Shown here: one piece after another, positions 11,290 to 23,387 of the stretch | How positions within the stretch are numbered: position 1 is the first letter of the stretch | Layout of the letters: each line of letters starts with the position of its first letter | Assembly: GCA_029964075.1 (NCBI GenBank) | Contig: CM057148.1 | Location: 32,109,916 to 32,173,915, forward strand | Direction of reading: 5' to 3' | DNA length: 64,000 nt | Source of the DNA: Patiria pectinifera | Lineage: Eukaryota > Echinodermata > Asteroidea > Valvatida > Asterinidae | Program-made: the position numbers and the translations under genes | Notes under the pieces: model-generated | The model's input: only the letters and a program-made list of their open reading frames with translations | What the model was told of the DNA's origin: nothing | The model's database searches: none

Positions 11290-11898
11290 GGTTTCTGCGC
11301 GACAAGGTTTCAAGTAAGTGTTAAAGGCATTTCTCTAATACGACAAACTGTTTTTTTCCAATGCACTCATTTCTTATCGTTTTAAACGTTGGATTATCAG
11401 ATATCATTAACATTAATGCAGGTTCCAACAAATTCAGCGGGAACCGTAAAATGTCAGTAAAACGCCAGGCCCCTGCGAGCTTGCCAGTCGAGTAGGTAGA
11501 CGTCTGCACTGGAATGATTCTCATCAGAAAATAAAGCTTGTGACTGTTTTCTTCTATACCAAGTACGTTATGGGACGGAGGGGTACCCCCCCCCCCCACC
11601 CCCAAAAAACCAAACATTATCCCTGTGTACACCGTAGATTCCTGAGATTCTGGTAACACAATAACAGACACAAAAAGGGGGTTCCTCCGTCCCAAATCGT
11701 GCTACTTAATCCTTTTTTTTACATTACTGAGTATATAGTTTTATGAAATGCTTCGAGGAAGGGTTAAACCAAACATATCATGTACATATTCCGACGCAAA
11801 CTGATGCTACTAGTCAATTCGAAGCAGTGCATGTACTGGATATGAATGAATGACGCGACTTAACTTTTTTTTAAATACAACGCCAATCTCCACATGCG

Positions 11899-12715
11899 CA
11901 GTGGCGGTTCTACGGAGGGGGCTATGGGTCTTTAACCTCCCCTAAAATTTGTCTAACCCCCCCAAAAAAAAATCCATTAAAAAAAATTGCACTAGCAAAA
12001 TCTAAGAATTTGACGTACACGGGAACGGTCTCCCCCTAAGTGAGAAGTGTGCATTTCTACACTTTTAGTTAACCCTAAAAGGGCCGGGGGCGGAATCCGC
12101 CTCCCCCCCCCCCCCTCAACATTTTCCGTGATAGCCTCTAAAAAAGAAATTTGCGACCCGAGCTGTTATGACTTTTTAGCCTCGAGCTTTGCGCATCTTG
12201 TGATACCAAAAACATAAAAATCGGACCACGGGTTGCCGCGTAGCGACCGTAAAAACTGAATTTTCGCATATACGTCGTGTACACAGAGCAGAATTGCATT
12301 CGTACATATGAATAATTAATTAGCCATAATTCCCAAACCCTATGACCTATAGTCATGAAATTTCTTGGGTATATTTAGGAAGAGTTGTTCTATGCATGTG
12401 CCGAGTTTCAAAATTTTTCGTCACTCGATGGCCGAGATCTTAGGGTGGGGCGGAATCTGCCCCCCCCCGGCTGAGAGATGGTCAAAATAACCCGGCCCCT
12501 TTTGGGTTAATATAGTATGCCTGATTGTAAGATTTTATCAGCGTTCCCCATTGGAAATATGGCAGGAGCATCCCCCATGTATTGATTTTTAGAGGCCTAA
12601 GTGTTCGGAGAAATAACCGGTCTATATTTTAGCACGCCTCCCTGAAAAAAATTCTGGATCCATCTTGCTAGCCCCCCCCCCGAAAAAAAAAAATATTGGC
12701 TCTAGAACCGCGCCT
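11899..12715. mobile_element. hAT-like non-autonomous element with nested MITE
   Basis: The left end is CAGTGGCGGTTCTACGG. The right end reads CTAGAACCGCGCCTG, so its complement CAGGCGCGGTTCTAG matches the left. CAGTGGCG-type ends are typical of hAT elements. The possible 8-bp target copies (CACATGCG and CACAGTCA) agree only partly. The interior holds runs of C and A and the piggyBac-like MITE at 12069-12510. Confidence 0.55.
12069..12510. mobile_element. piggyBac-like MITE, copy B (442 bp)
   Basis: TTAA at 12069-12072 and 12507-12510 flank CCCTAAAAGGGCCGGG at the left and CCCGGCCCCTTTTGGG at the right. The interior shares long stretches with copies C and D, for example CATCTTGTGATACCAAAAAC and GGCCGAGATCTTAGGG. 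Confidence 0.85.
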
Positions 12716-13011
12716 GCACAGTCACGAGACGAGCCTTGCAAAACTAGGATGAATCAGAGTGCTATAATAATGTATTACAGTGCTTTCAAAATGGAGTCTT
12801 TCGCTCGCCATACGCATGAAATTAAAGCTTACATTAGAGCCCGATGATGTTGGGAAGCGCAAATACAAAATCGGTCTAGATAATCTGTGTGAGAACAAAA
12901 AGTAAAAAAAAAAATGCATGTATCTACTCACCAGTTTTAAAATTCAACGAGTTACAACATGAACGTCATTGACGCTACAAACCGTTCGTGTACTTGAACC
13001 ATATATGTTGA

Positions 13012-13262
13012 TGTATATGGCGGCTAAAGTAAGCATACGCAATACAATGATAGCCCAAAGGTTGTCACAACTGTCACATGACAAGCACAGTAGTTAATTA
13101 TTAACATCGTATAACTCTGTACAATCTGTAAAAAAAAAAATTAGATGTGTATGGCGGCTAAAGTAAGCATACGCAATACAGTGATAGCCCAAAGGTTATC
13201 AAGATTGTCATACGACAAGCACAGTAGTTAATTATTAATATAATATAGCTCTACAATTTAAG
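13012..13262 (+). repeat. Direct duplication, about 130-bp period
   Basis: The stretch ATGGCGGCTAAAGTAAGCAT ... AGTAGTTAATTATTAA occurs near 13018 and again near 13150, with about 90% identity. A third, inverted and more diverged relative lies at 13680-13860 (TAGGCTTACTTTAGCTGCCG). Confidence 0.75.
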
Positions 13263-14233
13263 CACTCTGTGCTGCCAACCATTTGATCCTTTGTACTTGT
13301 TTCCTTTCTTGACACTCGAATTGGAATGGGGAATCTGCATGCTTTGAACCATTTTAACATTATCTTCAAGGTTTGGTTTTTTGCATCTGAAATGGTAAAA
13401 AAAAATTCATTAAGGCAACTGGGGAGGCCTTACATGGTGTCTGCTTTCATCTTTGTTAGCGGAATCATTTGGCTATTTAGCGGAATAGTGGAATCATTTG
13501 ACTACTGCAAAACAAAATACTTTGTTTTATTTATAAGGGAGCATCCATCCTAACAGGTCTTTCTCAAACTTGAATTTTCCAATAGAGACGATTCACTATC
13601 TCCATGCCTCATCTAACAAATACCGATATCAGTGTTTTTCATCATTGACGAGCGTTAACGAAGCTGTTTACGAAGTGTTTCAACAGGCACAGTTGTTAAT
13701 TGAATCAAGCTCAAAAGGTTAAACTGACAGCGCAGGGTACACAATGTTGAGAGTTTGTCATATGCCAGTGATAACATATGACCTTTCATTGTATTGCATA
13801 GGCTTACTTTAGCTGCCGTATGCAGAGTTTCGGTTCGAACGGTTGTTGGCACTCAAATTGGCGTTAATGTTATAAATAGTCGAATCTTGAAATGTATGAG
13901 TCGATAATAAGCATCCGTGGTTACTTCAACAATTGTTTCTAAACAGATGACCTAGACTGGTGTTCTAACTGCATTCAACAACAATATTAGGCTTTAATGT
14001 AAATTTTTATTACAAACGTTTGGGCACTGGGCAAAATTTTGAGAGCAGTGTAAATGAACTTGTTAACATCTGTTTTTTGACGAAATTTGTCTTTTGAAGA
14101 TTGGCGTTTAAAAGACGCTTACTCGTTCTTATCATTTAAGCGCATCGTTCATTAATATCTGGCACTTTGCACTGAAATGCTACAGAAAAAATTGATGGGA
14201 TGAGAATTTGCGTCGGAGAGATGCTAATTATAA
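13263..14233. other. Unassigned sequence between repeats
   Basis: Apart from the inverted repeat copy at 13680-13860, no gene or element could be supported. The 75-aa ORF at 13326-13553 has no recognisable feature. Confidence 0.5.
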
Positions 14234-14823
14234 TGTAGCGAAATTATGGTCCGAAGTTAGGACGCCCCCTTTTAGTTAGTTTATTCATGTATGCCGTGAC
14301 GCATGCATACCGCGCGGCTATATAAGCAGTGCGCGGTGGCGGGAAAGTCACTCTGTAGCGGGAAAAGTTCGAGGCAGAAAAAGTCCTGTGAGTAGTTCTG
14401 TACCGTCCGCCATTGTCCCGTCCGTCGTAGTTACTGCAGAATCCGCACAGAGTCCCGTCCGTTGAAGTCCCGTTAGAGTCACGTCCAGTTTACTGTTAGC
14501 CTTGTGAGTAGTTCAGTGTAGTCCAGTGCACCTTTTTTGGAGTAAATAGACCAAGTCACCGCAGTTAAGCTCTCCCTCACTGTGTAAACCTGTTTAAGTG
14601 ATTATAGGCGCCACTAAAGTAATGCTACCAAGGTGATCTTTGTTTTAATAAATCATTATTCCAATTACACATCGAGTTTGAGTGCTGTTTTGTAGAAATA
14701 TCAGACTCCAGCGAGTGCCTGGCGGTAGACTGCCCCAAAACGGACCTGTTCCCCTGGCCTTCCATACAACCGCTCGTCGGGTCGGCAGAGGGCAATCCCA
14801 GGCTACGTAGACACAGGCCGCCA
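14234..14823 (+). mobile_element. 5' LTR of the plus-strand Ty3/gypsy element
   Basis: It has a TATATAAG box (14319-14326), an AATAAA signal (14647-14652) and a CA end at 14823, 4 nt before the primer site. The exact start is uncertain; TGTAGCG at 14234 is the best TG. Its last 150 bp (14674-14823) recur at 19629-19855, where the copy carries 77 extra bases (19667-19743). Confidence 0.65.
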
Positions 14824-14827
14824 AAAA

Positions 14828-14845
14828 TGGTGTCAGAAGTGGGAT
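14828..14845 (+). promoter_or_regulatory. Primer binding site, complementary to tRNA-Leu 3' end
   Basis: TGGTGTCAGAAGTGGGAT follows the LTR after 4 nt. It pairs with the CCA-tailed acceptor end of leucine tRNAs (...ATCCCACTTCTGACACCA), the usual primer of many Ty3/gypsy elements. Confidence 0.85.
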
Positions 14846-14938
14846 AGACGCTGCAGTAAACTTCTTGACACACTACCACACTAGGGAATCACCTACCTAG
14901 GGAATCATCTACCTAGGAACATCACCTACCAAGGCAAG

Positions 14939-16278
14939 ATGGCGAAGAATTTATTGATTGACTTTGAAGAAGAAATCGTAACCCCACAACCAGCCAGACA
15001 GGGGGAAGAAGACGGACTACCGTCCACAAGTACATCTGATCTTGAGATGGAAGAGAAAATTGTGCTGCTGGAGGCAGAGCTGCGTCTTCTTAGGCTACGC
15101 CAGCAAAGCAGAAACCGAAAGGAGGACTCGGGCTTCGGAGGGTCAGCGCGCACGTCGTTGACAACTCATTTTTGTAATGGCTCGACTCGGGAGTAACTTA
15201 TGCCTATTCCCCCATCCCGTGTGAGGCCGACTCCAAAACCACGCACCAAGCTTCACAGCACATTAGTCCGTCTACAACCAACAACGCCTGCAGCCACAGA
15301 GCAGAGTAAACTAACCTACAATGAACAGGAGGACCCCAGCCTTCAAGTGTCGGGGCAACGAAGTTCGACTGCATCCAGTCAGCAGAGTAGCGGGGTGAAT
15401 GATCCTGCACAGGGGTGAAACCAAGGGGTGAAACCAAGGTACAGGCGAAAAGTAGTCACCCAAGCGTGATGTCAAGACGACCAAATATAATCCCGGACAG
15501 GTACACTGGCAAAAGCCCATGGAGAGACTACAAACAACACTTCGAGGCGTGCAGGTCTGCAATGGATGGACGGAGAAGCAGGCCGAAGTATTCTTGGCGG
15601 CTAGTCTCCAAGGAGCCGCATTGAAGAGGTTTGGACCAGGAAGAATGTCGGAAAATCATCTGATGGAGCTACGTCATAGGCGTCAGGGCCCCAAGGAGAC
15701 TCTCCAAGAGTTAGGACAGGCCATGAGGGAGCTGTCGGCCCTGGCGTATCCTGAGCTATCGGAAGAAGGGCGCGATCGCCTAGCAAGGGGACATTTTTCT
15801 GACGCTATCGAAAATTAGGACATTCGAGAAGGCATTTTCCGCGCCAGGCCCACCACCTTGGACGAAGCTGTGAGGGCTGCCCTTGCCACCGAAAGTTTTC
15901 ACAGAATAGAAGAACAGCGAGGGAGCAAATTTCCAAAATTTGCAAGAGTCTTGGGGGACGACGTCGAGGCAGCTTTGGAGGGGCTGAGAAAGGAAATGCA
16001 AGAGAATAACCGTAGAGAGTGATGGCCTCAAGATGCAGGAAGAAATTAAATCTTGGATGGAAAAAGGGAGCGGACCTGGGGAAGGAAGAAAGGAGATCAT
16101 TTTTGCTCATGTGGTTTGCTACAACTGCCAGCGAAAGGGACATTACGCTCGGAACTGTGAAAGACCGCCTGCAAAGAAGAGGCAGACCTCGGGAAACGAG
16201 CAGCAGCCGGCCAAGGGGCCCGAGGGACGGCTGAAGGAGTCCAAGGGCCAAGCATCAGTGTACCAAGAGAAAAACTAA
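14939..16278 (+). pseudogene. gag of the plus-strand Ty3/gypsy element (broken)
   Basis: The frame starts at ATG 14939. The N-terminal part has an acidic coiled-coil-like helix (EEKIVLLEAELRLLRL, about residues 38-53). A stop at 15194-15196 and another at 15416-15418 interrupt it. Frame changes follow near 15420-15440, where a 13-bp tandem duplication (15412-15437) is seen, and again near 15560. The capsid-like part includes WTEKQAEVFLAASLQG and ends at a stop at 15816-15818. The nucleocapsid knuckle CYNCQRKGHYARNC (CX2CX4HX4C) lies near 16119-16160. The protein would package element RNA, but in this copy it cannot be made in one piece. Confidence 0.8.
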
Positions 16279-16329
16279 CAGAGTCGTTAACTGATTTCTC
16301 CAAGAATAGCCGGGGCGAGAAGTGGTTTG

Positions 16330-16440
16330 TTTGTGCCAGCGACAATACTGGTAAATTTACTGGTGGACACCGGCGCAACCGACACACTACTGTTATCTAC
16401 GCTCTTTTACGAGATTCCGAAAAAAGGCCAGAGTTAACGG
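16330..16440 (+). pseudogene. Protease segment of the plus-strand gypsy element
   Basis: VNLLVDTGATDTLLL contains the DTGA retropepsin active site. The frame is lost a few codons later. Confidence 0.75.
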
Positions 16441-16869
16441 GTGCAGGAGCCAACGTCAGGACGGCCGATGGAAGTCTCCTACAGACGTTGGGCTGTGCCT
16501 GTGTGGACGTGCAGGTCGGGAAGAGCACTCATGCAGTGAATGTTGTGTTTGGAAGCAACTTCTGCGCAAGAGTGGTGGTGGAGCGGACAACAAGAATCCC
16601 ACCGGGGCATGAGGCGACTGGTGTTGGCATCATGGAGCATGCCGACAGGAGCGAAATGACGGCAAAGGGGATTGTCATGGCACGCCTGCTAGTGACATTG
16701 GATGAAGAAGTGGTGCCGATAAGGGTGTTTAACCCTGGTAAGAGACAATGTGTGGTAAGGAGAGGAACAACAGCGGGGATGCTCACCTCGGTAGGAGCAG
16801 ATGACATCGAGGAGACTCAAGACACTTCACCAGAACCTGGGAATGGCAAAGGAGTGCCAGAACACCTTG

Positions 16870-18160
16870 CTGATTTGTACGACAGGAGCAAGAGAAGCGC
16901 GGTACCAGAAGTACCACAAGAAGATAGGAAAACTACTCCAGGATTTTCAAGATGTATTTTCCACTGGGGATACCGATATTGGCCGCACAAACCTAGTACG
17001 TCACAGGATCAACACCGGCAATTCCCCACCAATACGAGAATGTCCACGACGGTATCCTACACAGGAGCAACAGGAAATTATCGTCGCTTGAACGCCTTGA
17101 CTATCAAAGACTCCTATCCGATTCCTCGTATTGACTACTCGCTGCATTCCATTGCTGGGTCTAAGTGGTTCTCCACTTTAGACCTGGCATCGGGGTATTG
17201 GTAGGTGGAGTTGGAAGAGGAGGCCAAGCAGAAATCTGCCTTCGTGGTGAGAGGGGGACTGTATTCCTGGCGGGTGATGCCTTTCGGGCTTTGCAACGCC
17301 CCCTCCACCTTCGACCGGCTTATGGAGCGGGTGTTGGCAGGCCTCCACTGGGAAACATTGCTGGTCTACCTCGATGACGTTATAGTCTTCGCAAGGACAG
17401 TTGAAGAGGAGCTTTTGCGCCTAGAGACAGTGTTCCAGCGCTTGCGTGGGGCAGGGCTTAAACTTAAGCCCAAGAAGTGTGAGCTGTTCAAGGAAAGTGT
17501 CCTTTACCTAGGGCATGTAGTATCCGGAGATGGGATAACCACGGATCCTGACAAGGTTAGGTTTGTGCGTGAGTGGCCTACGCCTAAGACGGAGAGGGAG
17601 GTCCAAAGCTTCCTTGGTCTAGTATCTTACTATAGGCGATTTATTAAGGGTTTCGCCGATGTGGCGCGACCGCTTCATCGCCTGACGGAGAAGGCACGTG
17701 AATTTGAATGGACCGACGAGACCGAGGGCGCCTTTCAAGAGCTAAAGCAACGGTTGCAGGAAGCACCTATTTTGACTTACCCAGACCCAACAGCAGATTA
17801 CATTCTAGACACAGATGCCAGCGGGGTGGGCATAGGTGCCGTGCTGTCGCAGTCAATAGATGGACAAGAGAGAGTGGTGGCTTATGCCAGTAGGGCATTA
17901 AGCAAGCCTGAACGCAACTACTGCGTGACCCGTAGGGAACTTCTGGCGGTCGTGGTGTTTCTTAAGCAATTCCGGCAGTACGTCTACGGTAGGCGAATTA
18001 CCATCCGAGCAGACCACGGAGCGCTGAGGTGGCTCACGAATTTTCGTGATCTCGAAGGACAGATGGCCAGATGGCTTCAGGTGATAAGTGAACACGACTT
18101 CACTATTGTTCATCGAGCGGGCCGATCACATTGAAACGCTGACGGCCTTTCTAGGAAGCC
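16870..18160 (+). pseudogene. Reverse transcriptase-RNase H of the plus-strand gypsy element
   Basis: The pre-RT part (FQDVFSTGDTDIGRT, near 16945) is followed by a jump from the EQQEII region directly to YRRLNALTIKDSYPIP. The usual intervening segment of roughly 40 residues is therefore missing. From 17085 the palm is well preserved: WFSTLDLASGYW, then a TAG stop at 17202-17204, PFGLCNAPSTFDRLM, and the catalytic YLDD at 17367-17378. The thumb (FLGLVSYYRRFIKGFADVA) and RNase H (LDTDASGVGIGAVLSQ, then RELLAVVVFLKQFRQYVYG) follow in one 309-codon frame to a TGA at 18132-18134. This is the least decayed retroelement in the window. Confidence 0.9.
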
Positions 18161-18435
18161 TTGCACACAGTGTGGGAGAGCGGAGGCGCCTTTGGACGAG
18201 CCGGGCGTAACAGAACCTACGAGGCAAGAACCCTGCGAGAAGCCAGGGGTACGAGTCGTCACAATAGAGCCAACAGTTACACGCGAACAATGGAGAGATG
18301 CCCAGATGGAGGACGCATCGATTCGATGGGTGATAAAAGAAATGGAGAAGTCAGTGAGTAGACCTGGTTGGAACGACATTACGCCTTATTCAGGTGTGGT
18401 AAAGTCATATTGGCTACTATGGGACCAACTGGAGA

Positions 18436-19628
18436 TGAGGGATGAGGCTTAAGAAGACAATGATGAAGGTGCGTCAACGATTCTACTGGGCAGGAATGGG
18501 TGCGGATGTGAGATCCGCGGTAAGGCAGTACAACGTTTGCGCTAGCAAGAAGTCACCGGCGAGACGTAGAAGGACACCACTCCAACATTTGGCGGTAGGC
18601 GCACCTATGGAACGAATCGCCTTGGACATAGTAGGGCCACTCCCACTGACGGAAAGGGGAAACAAGTATATCCTCGTGGTAGGTGACTACTTTAGCAAGT
18701 GGGTCGAGGCCTACCCCGTTCCGGTGTCCCTGTCAGTTTGCATTCTGATCAGGGGAGGAATTTCGAGTTCCAGGTGTTCTCTGAAATGTGCACAGTCCTA
18801 GGGATCGAGAAGACGCGCATAACGCCCTACAATCCAAAATAAGATGGGATGATTGAAAGATTTAATCGCACGCTGCTGACGATGATTTCAATGATGATCG
18901 AACCACATAAACATCAACGGGATTGGGACACCAAACTTCCATTCGCCACATTTGCCTACAGAGCTACCCCACAAGAGTCGACAGGTGAAAGCCCTAACAT
19001 GCTTATGTTAGGCAGAGAGGTTTTCCTACCAATCGACTTGATGAGCGGAATGCCTGCTAAGGTGGACCACGGATCAGAAGCGGTGGCAAGTGACTACGCA
19101 TTGGAGTTGAGAGACAACATGAGGGCCGCCCACGATAGAGCAAGGTTTTGCCTGAAACAAAGTGCTAGGCGCCAGAAGAAGAATTACGACCTAAGAGCCG
19201 CAGGAGACAGACTAGCTGGAGGGCAGTTCGTATGGCTATACAATCCTGCCAAGACAAAGGGAAAGTCACCAAAGCTCCAACGTAAATGGGAAGGACCTTA
19301 TCTCATTGTCCGAAAACTATCCGATGTGACCTACAGAATTCAAAGGTCGCCTCGCGCAAGGCTGAAGGTGATTCACTATGATCGCCTTAAGCCGTACATT
19401 GGTGAGCCAATGAAACCATGGAAAGTAGGAGAGCCTACGAAGGTTACGCCTGCGGATGACATGAGACCAGACACGCCAGTGACAGACCACAGTGACCCGG
19501 TCGGAGATGGGTTGGTGATCCAGCATGAGGAGAACGATTGCCTTGGGTGTGAAGCTTCAAGGTCTGTAGAACAGCAAGTAGAGCACCAGACGAGACAGGT
19601 TGATGATGTGAGCGACCAAACGCAAGCA
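18436..19628 (+). pseudogene. Integrase of the plus-strand gypsy element
   Basis: The zinc-binding region is defective: the first His pair is not recognisable, and the Cys pair reads YNVC, so one Cys is replaced by Tyr. The catalytic core has D in IALDIVGPLPL (near 18618), D in SLHSDQGRNFE (near 18737-18768, different frame) and E in GMIERFNRTL (near 18850). About 25 residues between the first and second catalytic Asp are missing, and a stop lies just before the Glu block. A GPY/F-type C-terminal module (KWEGPYLIVRKLSDVTYRI) follows near 19287. No chromodomain is seen. Confidence 0.85.
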
Positions 19629-19855
19629 GAGTTTGAGTGCTGTTTTGTAGAAATATCAGACTCCAGCCCCATCCCATTCCCCTGTGTCCGCCCAAGTACA
19701 ACTAGTGTCTAATCCCACCCCGGTGTGTGGAAGGAAGGAGCTGCGAGCGCCTGGCGGTAGACTGCCCCAAAACGGACCTGTTCCCCTGGCCTTCCCTACA
19801 ACCGCTCGTCGGGTCGGCAGAGGGCAATCCCAGGCTACGTCGACACAGGCCGCCA
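19629..19855 (+). mobile_element. Truncated 3' LTR of the plus-strand gypsy element
   Basis: It matches 14674-14823 but lacks the promoter and poly(A) part of the LTR. The element's integrase frame runs directly into it and stays open to 19712. It carries 77 bases (19667-19743) absent from the 5' copy. A deletion that removed the 3' end of pol and the front of the LTR is the simplest reading. Confidence 0.6.
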
Positions 19856-20423
19856 CAATATATTTGGTTTAGCCGGCACCAATAGATTTTATAAAATTGA
19901 ATTCAAAGTGATGGACGAAGGTTTTCGAGAAAAAAACACTTTATTTCTGGTGAAAATCGACCACGACCTCCTGATAATCAATGCAGAGTCTATAGCAGTC
20001 AATTGACTGACTTGATGCATAGATTTTTTTTTAAGTGCTTTCTCAAAAAGTGTGATATTTATTTAGCTAAACACACACAACGGGTTTAGCTTTGAATATT
20101 CTGCTTTGGATTTCCAGGGATGTTGTAACTGATATATATTAAGTCTAATAGGGTCTATACTTAATAGCGCCCTCAATTGACTGCATGTTTTCTGCCTGCC
20201 TAGACCGATTACATTTCACTACGATGAAGTCTGACAAAATTTAGTCGGCAAATTCTAAGTTCATGCTGAACAATAGCACATGGAGTTTGACGGAGTGATA
20301 TGGAGTGATTTTCACACACAAAGTGAAATCCAAGTACTAAAAAGTGAAGCACACAATATAAAGATCATAGTGAAAAGTGACATTGATAAGACACTTCAGT
20401 GAAGCACGTGTCTAGCCTTAATT
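19856..20423. other. No recognised feature
   Basis: AT-rich sequence between the gypsy element and the BEL/Pao relic. No conserved frame is seen. Confidence 0.5.
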
Positions 20424-21500
20424 TTGCCATCCGATCTCAGAGTCAGCGACAGTGAAAACTCCTCCACACTAAATGTGATGCTTCAACTTTCTGCTGAATA
20501 TACAGTGTCCAGGGAGATAGCAAGGGTGTCAAAGCATCCCAAGAGGGGATGGCATTCTCACGTGAAACGGAAGGAATTTAACAGCAGCTTGACATTATGG
20601 CGGAGAAGTGCGAAAATGAGAACTCTGCTTTGCAATGAAGAGGAAACCATTGAAAACCGAGAAACCCTTGCTAAGTTTCTGTTGACATCGAATCTACCCG
20701 ATGACAGCGCTGAACAGCTAGAGAATGATGACATAGAACACACCGCTCTGATGAGACAAACATACGAGCGGATACTTGCGTTTAGAGGAGACATTGCTTC
20801 ATCAGCCGCTTCCCTCTAATCTAGTTCAACCAGAAGTAAATGTGAACAATGAGTGAACTTACCTACACATGATGAAAAATCTACTATCGAAAATATTTTC
20901 GCACAGACAACAAATCAGGAATTGAACTCACCCAATCCTACTCCCGAGAATGAAACCAACCATTCACATCCGAGCACTAACCCACCGAACGACACTGCAG
21001 AGAACGGACATTTCACATCACCAACTTGCGACATGAAGTCAGCGACAGAGGACGCAATTCAACAGTAAAACTCTAACAGGAAGTCCGCTGGAACAATTGA
21101 AAATGAACCGATTACCTCCACCTGAGCCAATTATCTTCTCCAGTGATTTAATGCAGTATATAAAATGGAAACAAGGCTATGACATTCTCATTGAGCACGA
21201 GGTGTACACGTGCAAGGTCGTTGTCCACTAGCGTGTCAACCGACAAACCCCCAAGCAGCAACCTAAAGAAAAGGCTCACCTTTGTGTTGTGCAAGCAATT
21301 GAATAACCTGGCAACTGCGACATGTTTGCTGCAAAGACTCTTCAAGATTGAATGGTCTCCATCAAAAAAGAGGTCTGTGTTTCGAATCAAAGGATTGCAG
21401 GAGAAAAATATTGTGTGCAGTTTGCAAGAAGCGAAATGCGACCCTCCTGAATGTTGACAAAGGCAGACATCAGAATGACCAATCGACTGTTGTTCCAAAA
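20424..21500 (+). pseudogene. BEL/Pao-type gag relic
   Basis: The first frame (20424-20819, 131 codons) is charged and helix-rich (NEEETIENRETLAKFLLTSN), as in the N-terminal part of BEL/Pao Gag. After a linker rich in N, P and T, the frame reads DLMQYIKWKQGYDILIEHE (about 21147-21203), the Gag core motif of BEL/Pao (PLxYxxWKxxFDxLIE). CAVCKKRNATLLNVDKGRHQ (about 21416-21475) is the typical CxxCxKRHxTLLHxD zinc-knuckle end. Stops at 21066 and around 21230-21300 break it. The protease, RT and integrase were not found downstream. Confidence 0.65.
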
Positions 21501-21529
21501 AAATGAGAGGACCACACATCAGTAGGCTT

Positions 21530-22734
21530 ACACACTTCTAGTGTTTGCTATCTCAACTCAAACAAGGACATTGCAAAGAGTACCATGGTTGTCCCGGTTT
21601 GGTAGTCACATCGATCAGTAGCTTAAGATAGGTTGGTTCATGCTTTTCTCAATACCCAATCAGACACGTCGTTCATCATTGAGTCCAACAAGACTGCGAT
21701 GAGAATGAAAGGGTCAACCTCTTCCTCTCTACAATGACCAGCAAAGACGAAAGAGTCCCCAGTGTGAGAATCAATTAGGACTTGCTGTTCTTGCTCACAA
21801 CAGCGATAACACAAACTTTGTAGAGATAGCTGCAGAGAATATAGCTGCACAGAAGGTCAAGAAAAGTTTGATAGTACCGATCAGCCAGAAAATTCCAAGA
21901 TTTTTCAAGCCCAGGGAGTGAGGCTTTTAAGACAGCTGTTGTCTTAAAAAAAAACTGTTCGTCTACTAAATGTTTATATGTTAGTTTATGCAATAATTTA
22001 TCATTTTGCTTCGTATCAAATTCCTTGTGTTTTGCTGTCAAATACGCTGACGCAGTATTCATTTTGAATTTATGACCTTGTCACTAGTTTTGACTTAGCC
22101 ATTCAGGGAATGCCAACGACTGTACTGTTGCGTAATTCATTAGATGTCCACTGTGTAAAACATAAATAATGTACCGGTATATTTTGGCTCAATCACACTC
22201 TGCATTTCAGCTCAGCAAAAGCCGCAGTGTTATAAGATAATTTAATTCGTTTTTAGTTTCATATTGCAACATTTGGAAATATTTTTTCTATTTTTTCAAT
22301 GCATAATTTTTTAGGGCTCCCTTCAACGAAGCTACATTTCAATTTAGCCAAATTCTGAGGGCGAGACGAATGTAAACTCCGAACCTCGCTATGACCTCGC
22401 GGTCCCCATCTCACAACTGAGAGACCCAATCGAGAAGCCTACCGTCGACAGTGGCAAGCCCAAGTCAGCTCGTCTACGATCAGCATCGTGCAGTCAAGAC
22501 TGCTCCTGTAACTAAAGTTATTATCCTTTATTGATCCTAAGAACCATCTCTGTTGATGATCAGTCGTTTCAGTACCATACAGTGTAACATTTAATTTTAA
22601 CAGTCTTTGCAATACTATTAGGTTACCATTTCCAAACAAATTCAGGAGATACTTGTACATATTGTAAATAAAATAAAGATTTTTATTTCTGTAAATTTCA
22701 AGATCCACTTCCAAAGATTTCGTCTTTTGTCAGT
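21530..22734. other. Unassigned sequence, possible retroelement debris
   Basis: No frame with clear motifs is seen. A short plus-strand stretch near 22380-22460 reads YDLAVPISQLRDPIEKP, which could be retroelement-derived, but I cannot place it. Confidence 0.35.
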
Positions 22735-22960
22735 GACAGTCTGGATGCTGATAATTACCCGAGCTGTTTTTCGGGACATCCCTCTTTTGCTTTTTATGGT
22801 ATCTTTTGCTATTTTATGGTCTAGTATCGCGCATGCCTACGTGAGGATTGTGAACGTTCAACAAATAAAACGGTATTAAAAGGCGCCGGATTTCCTTGGA
22901 GTCCAAGTATCATGTGACACTGGGAAAACTGTTTTAAAACCAGCCAACCGGTCTTTATCA
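22735..22960 (+). repeat. Third copy of the CAATAAAACGGT dispersed repeat
   Basis: GTTCAACAAATAAAACGGT at about 22857 and GATAATTACCCGAGC at about 22750 match the copies at 9570-10118, in the same orientation and with similar flanks (GCGCATG upstream, GTGACACTGG downstream). Confidence 0.7.
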
Positions 22961-23015
22961 ACCGTTTACGACCTGTCATGCATGCGCAATACTAGACAGG
23001 AGTGAGTACTTTTAT

Positions 23016-23380
23016 TATACTGCTACTGCTGCTGCTGCTGCATTTATTCAACGGGTCGTAGTGACTTCCAACCTCCCCGGTCAAGGGCAAGCCATGCCCT
23101 TGACAGAGAACGGTTCAACCAACCTGTCCAGTAGAACTGGACAGTAGCATCAAGGGAAAGACGAGCAGCGGCAGGGGCTTAGAGGCGCCAAATATGACAA
23201 ACAATAGTGTGTCGCCTCCTTGAGATCTAAGACAAAATGCTACCAAGCCATGTATGCTGTTGGATGATATAATTGGAAATCAAGTCGAACCATCGCAGTC
23301 AGTATTTCAGAGACATCGGGTTTCACCTCAACGACATCTGGCTCCCACTCCTTCAGACTGATGGGTGGAAGTGGAAGTTG
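23016..23380 (-). other. Possible 3' end of a non-LTR retroelement
   Basis: On the minus strand a short frame from about 23380 reads PISLKEWEPDVVEVKPDVSE and then ILTAMVRLDFQLYHPTAYMA before a stop. Its composition looks protein-like, but I do not recognise the family. About 200 bp further on, the sequence ends in a (GCA)n tract at 23042-23016. A 3' end followed by a short tandem repeat is usual for CR1/L2-like LINEs, so this is inferred to be LINE debris, not a host gene. Confidence 0.3.
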
Positions 23381-23387
23381 TTCCTTC

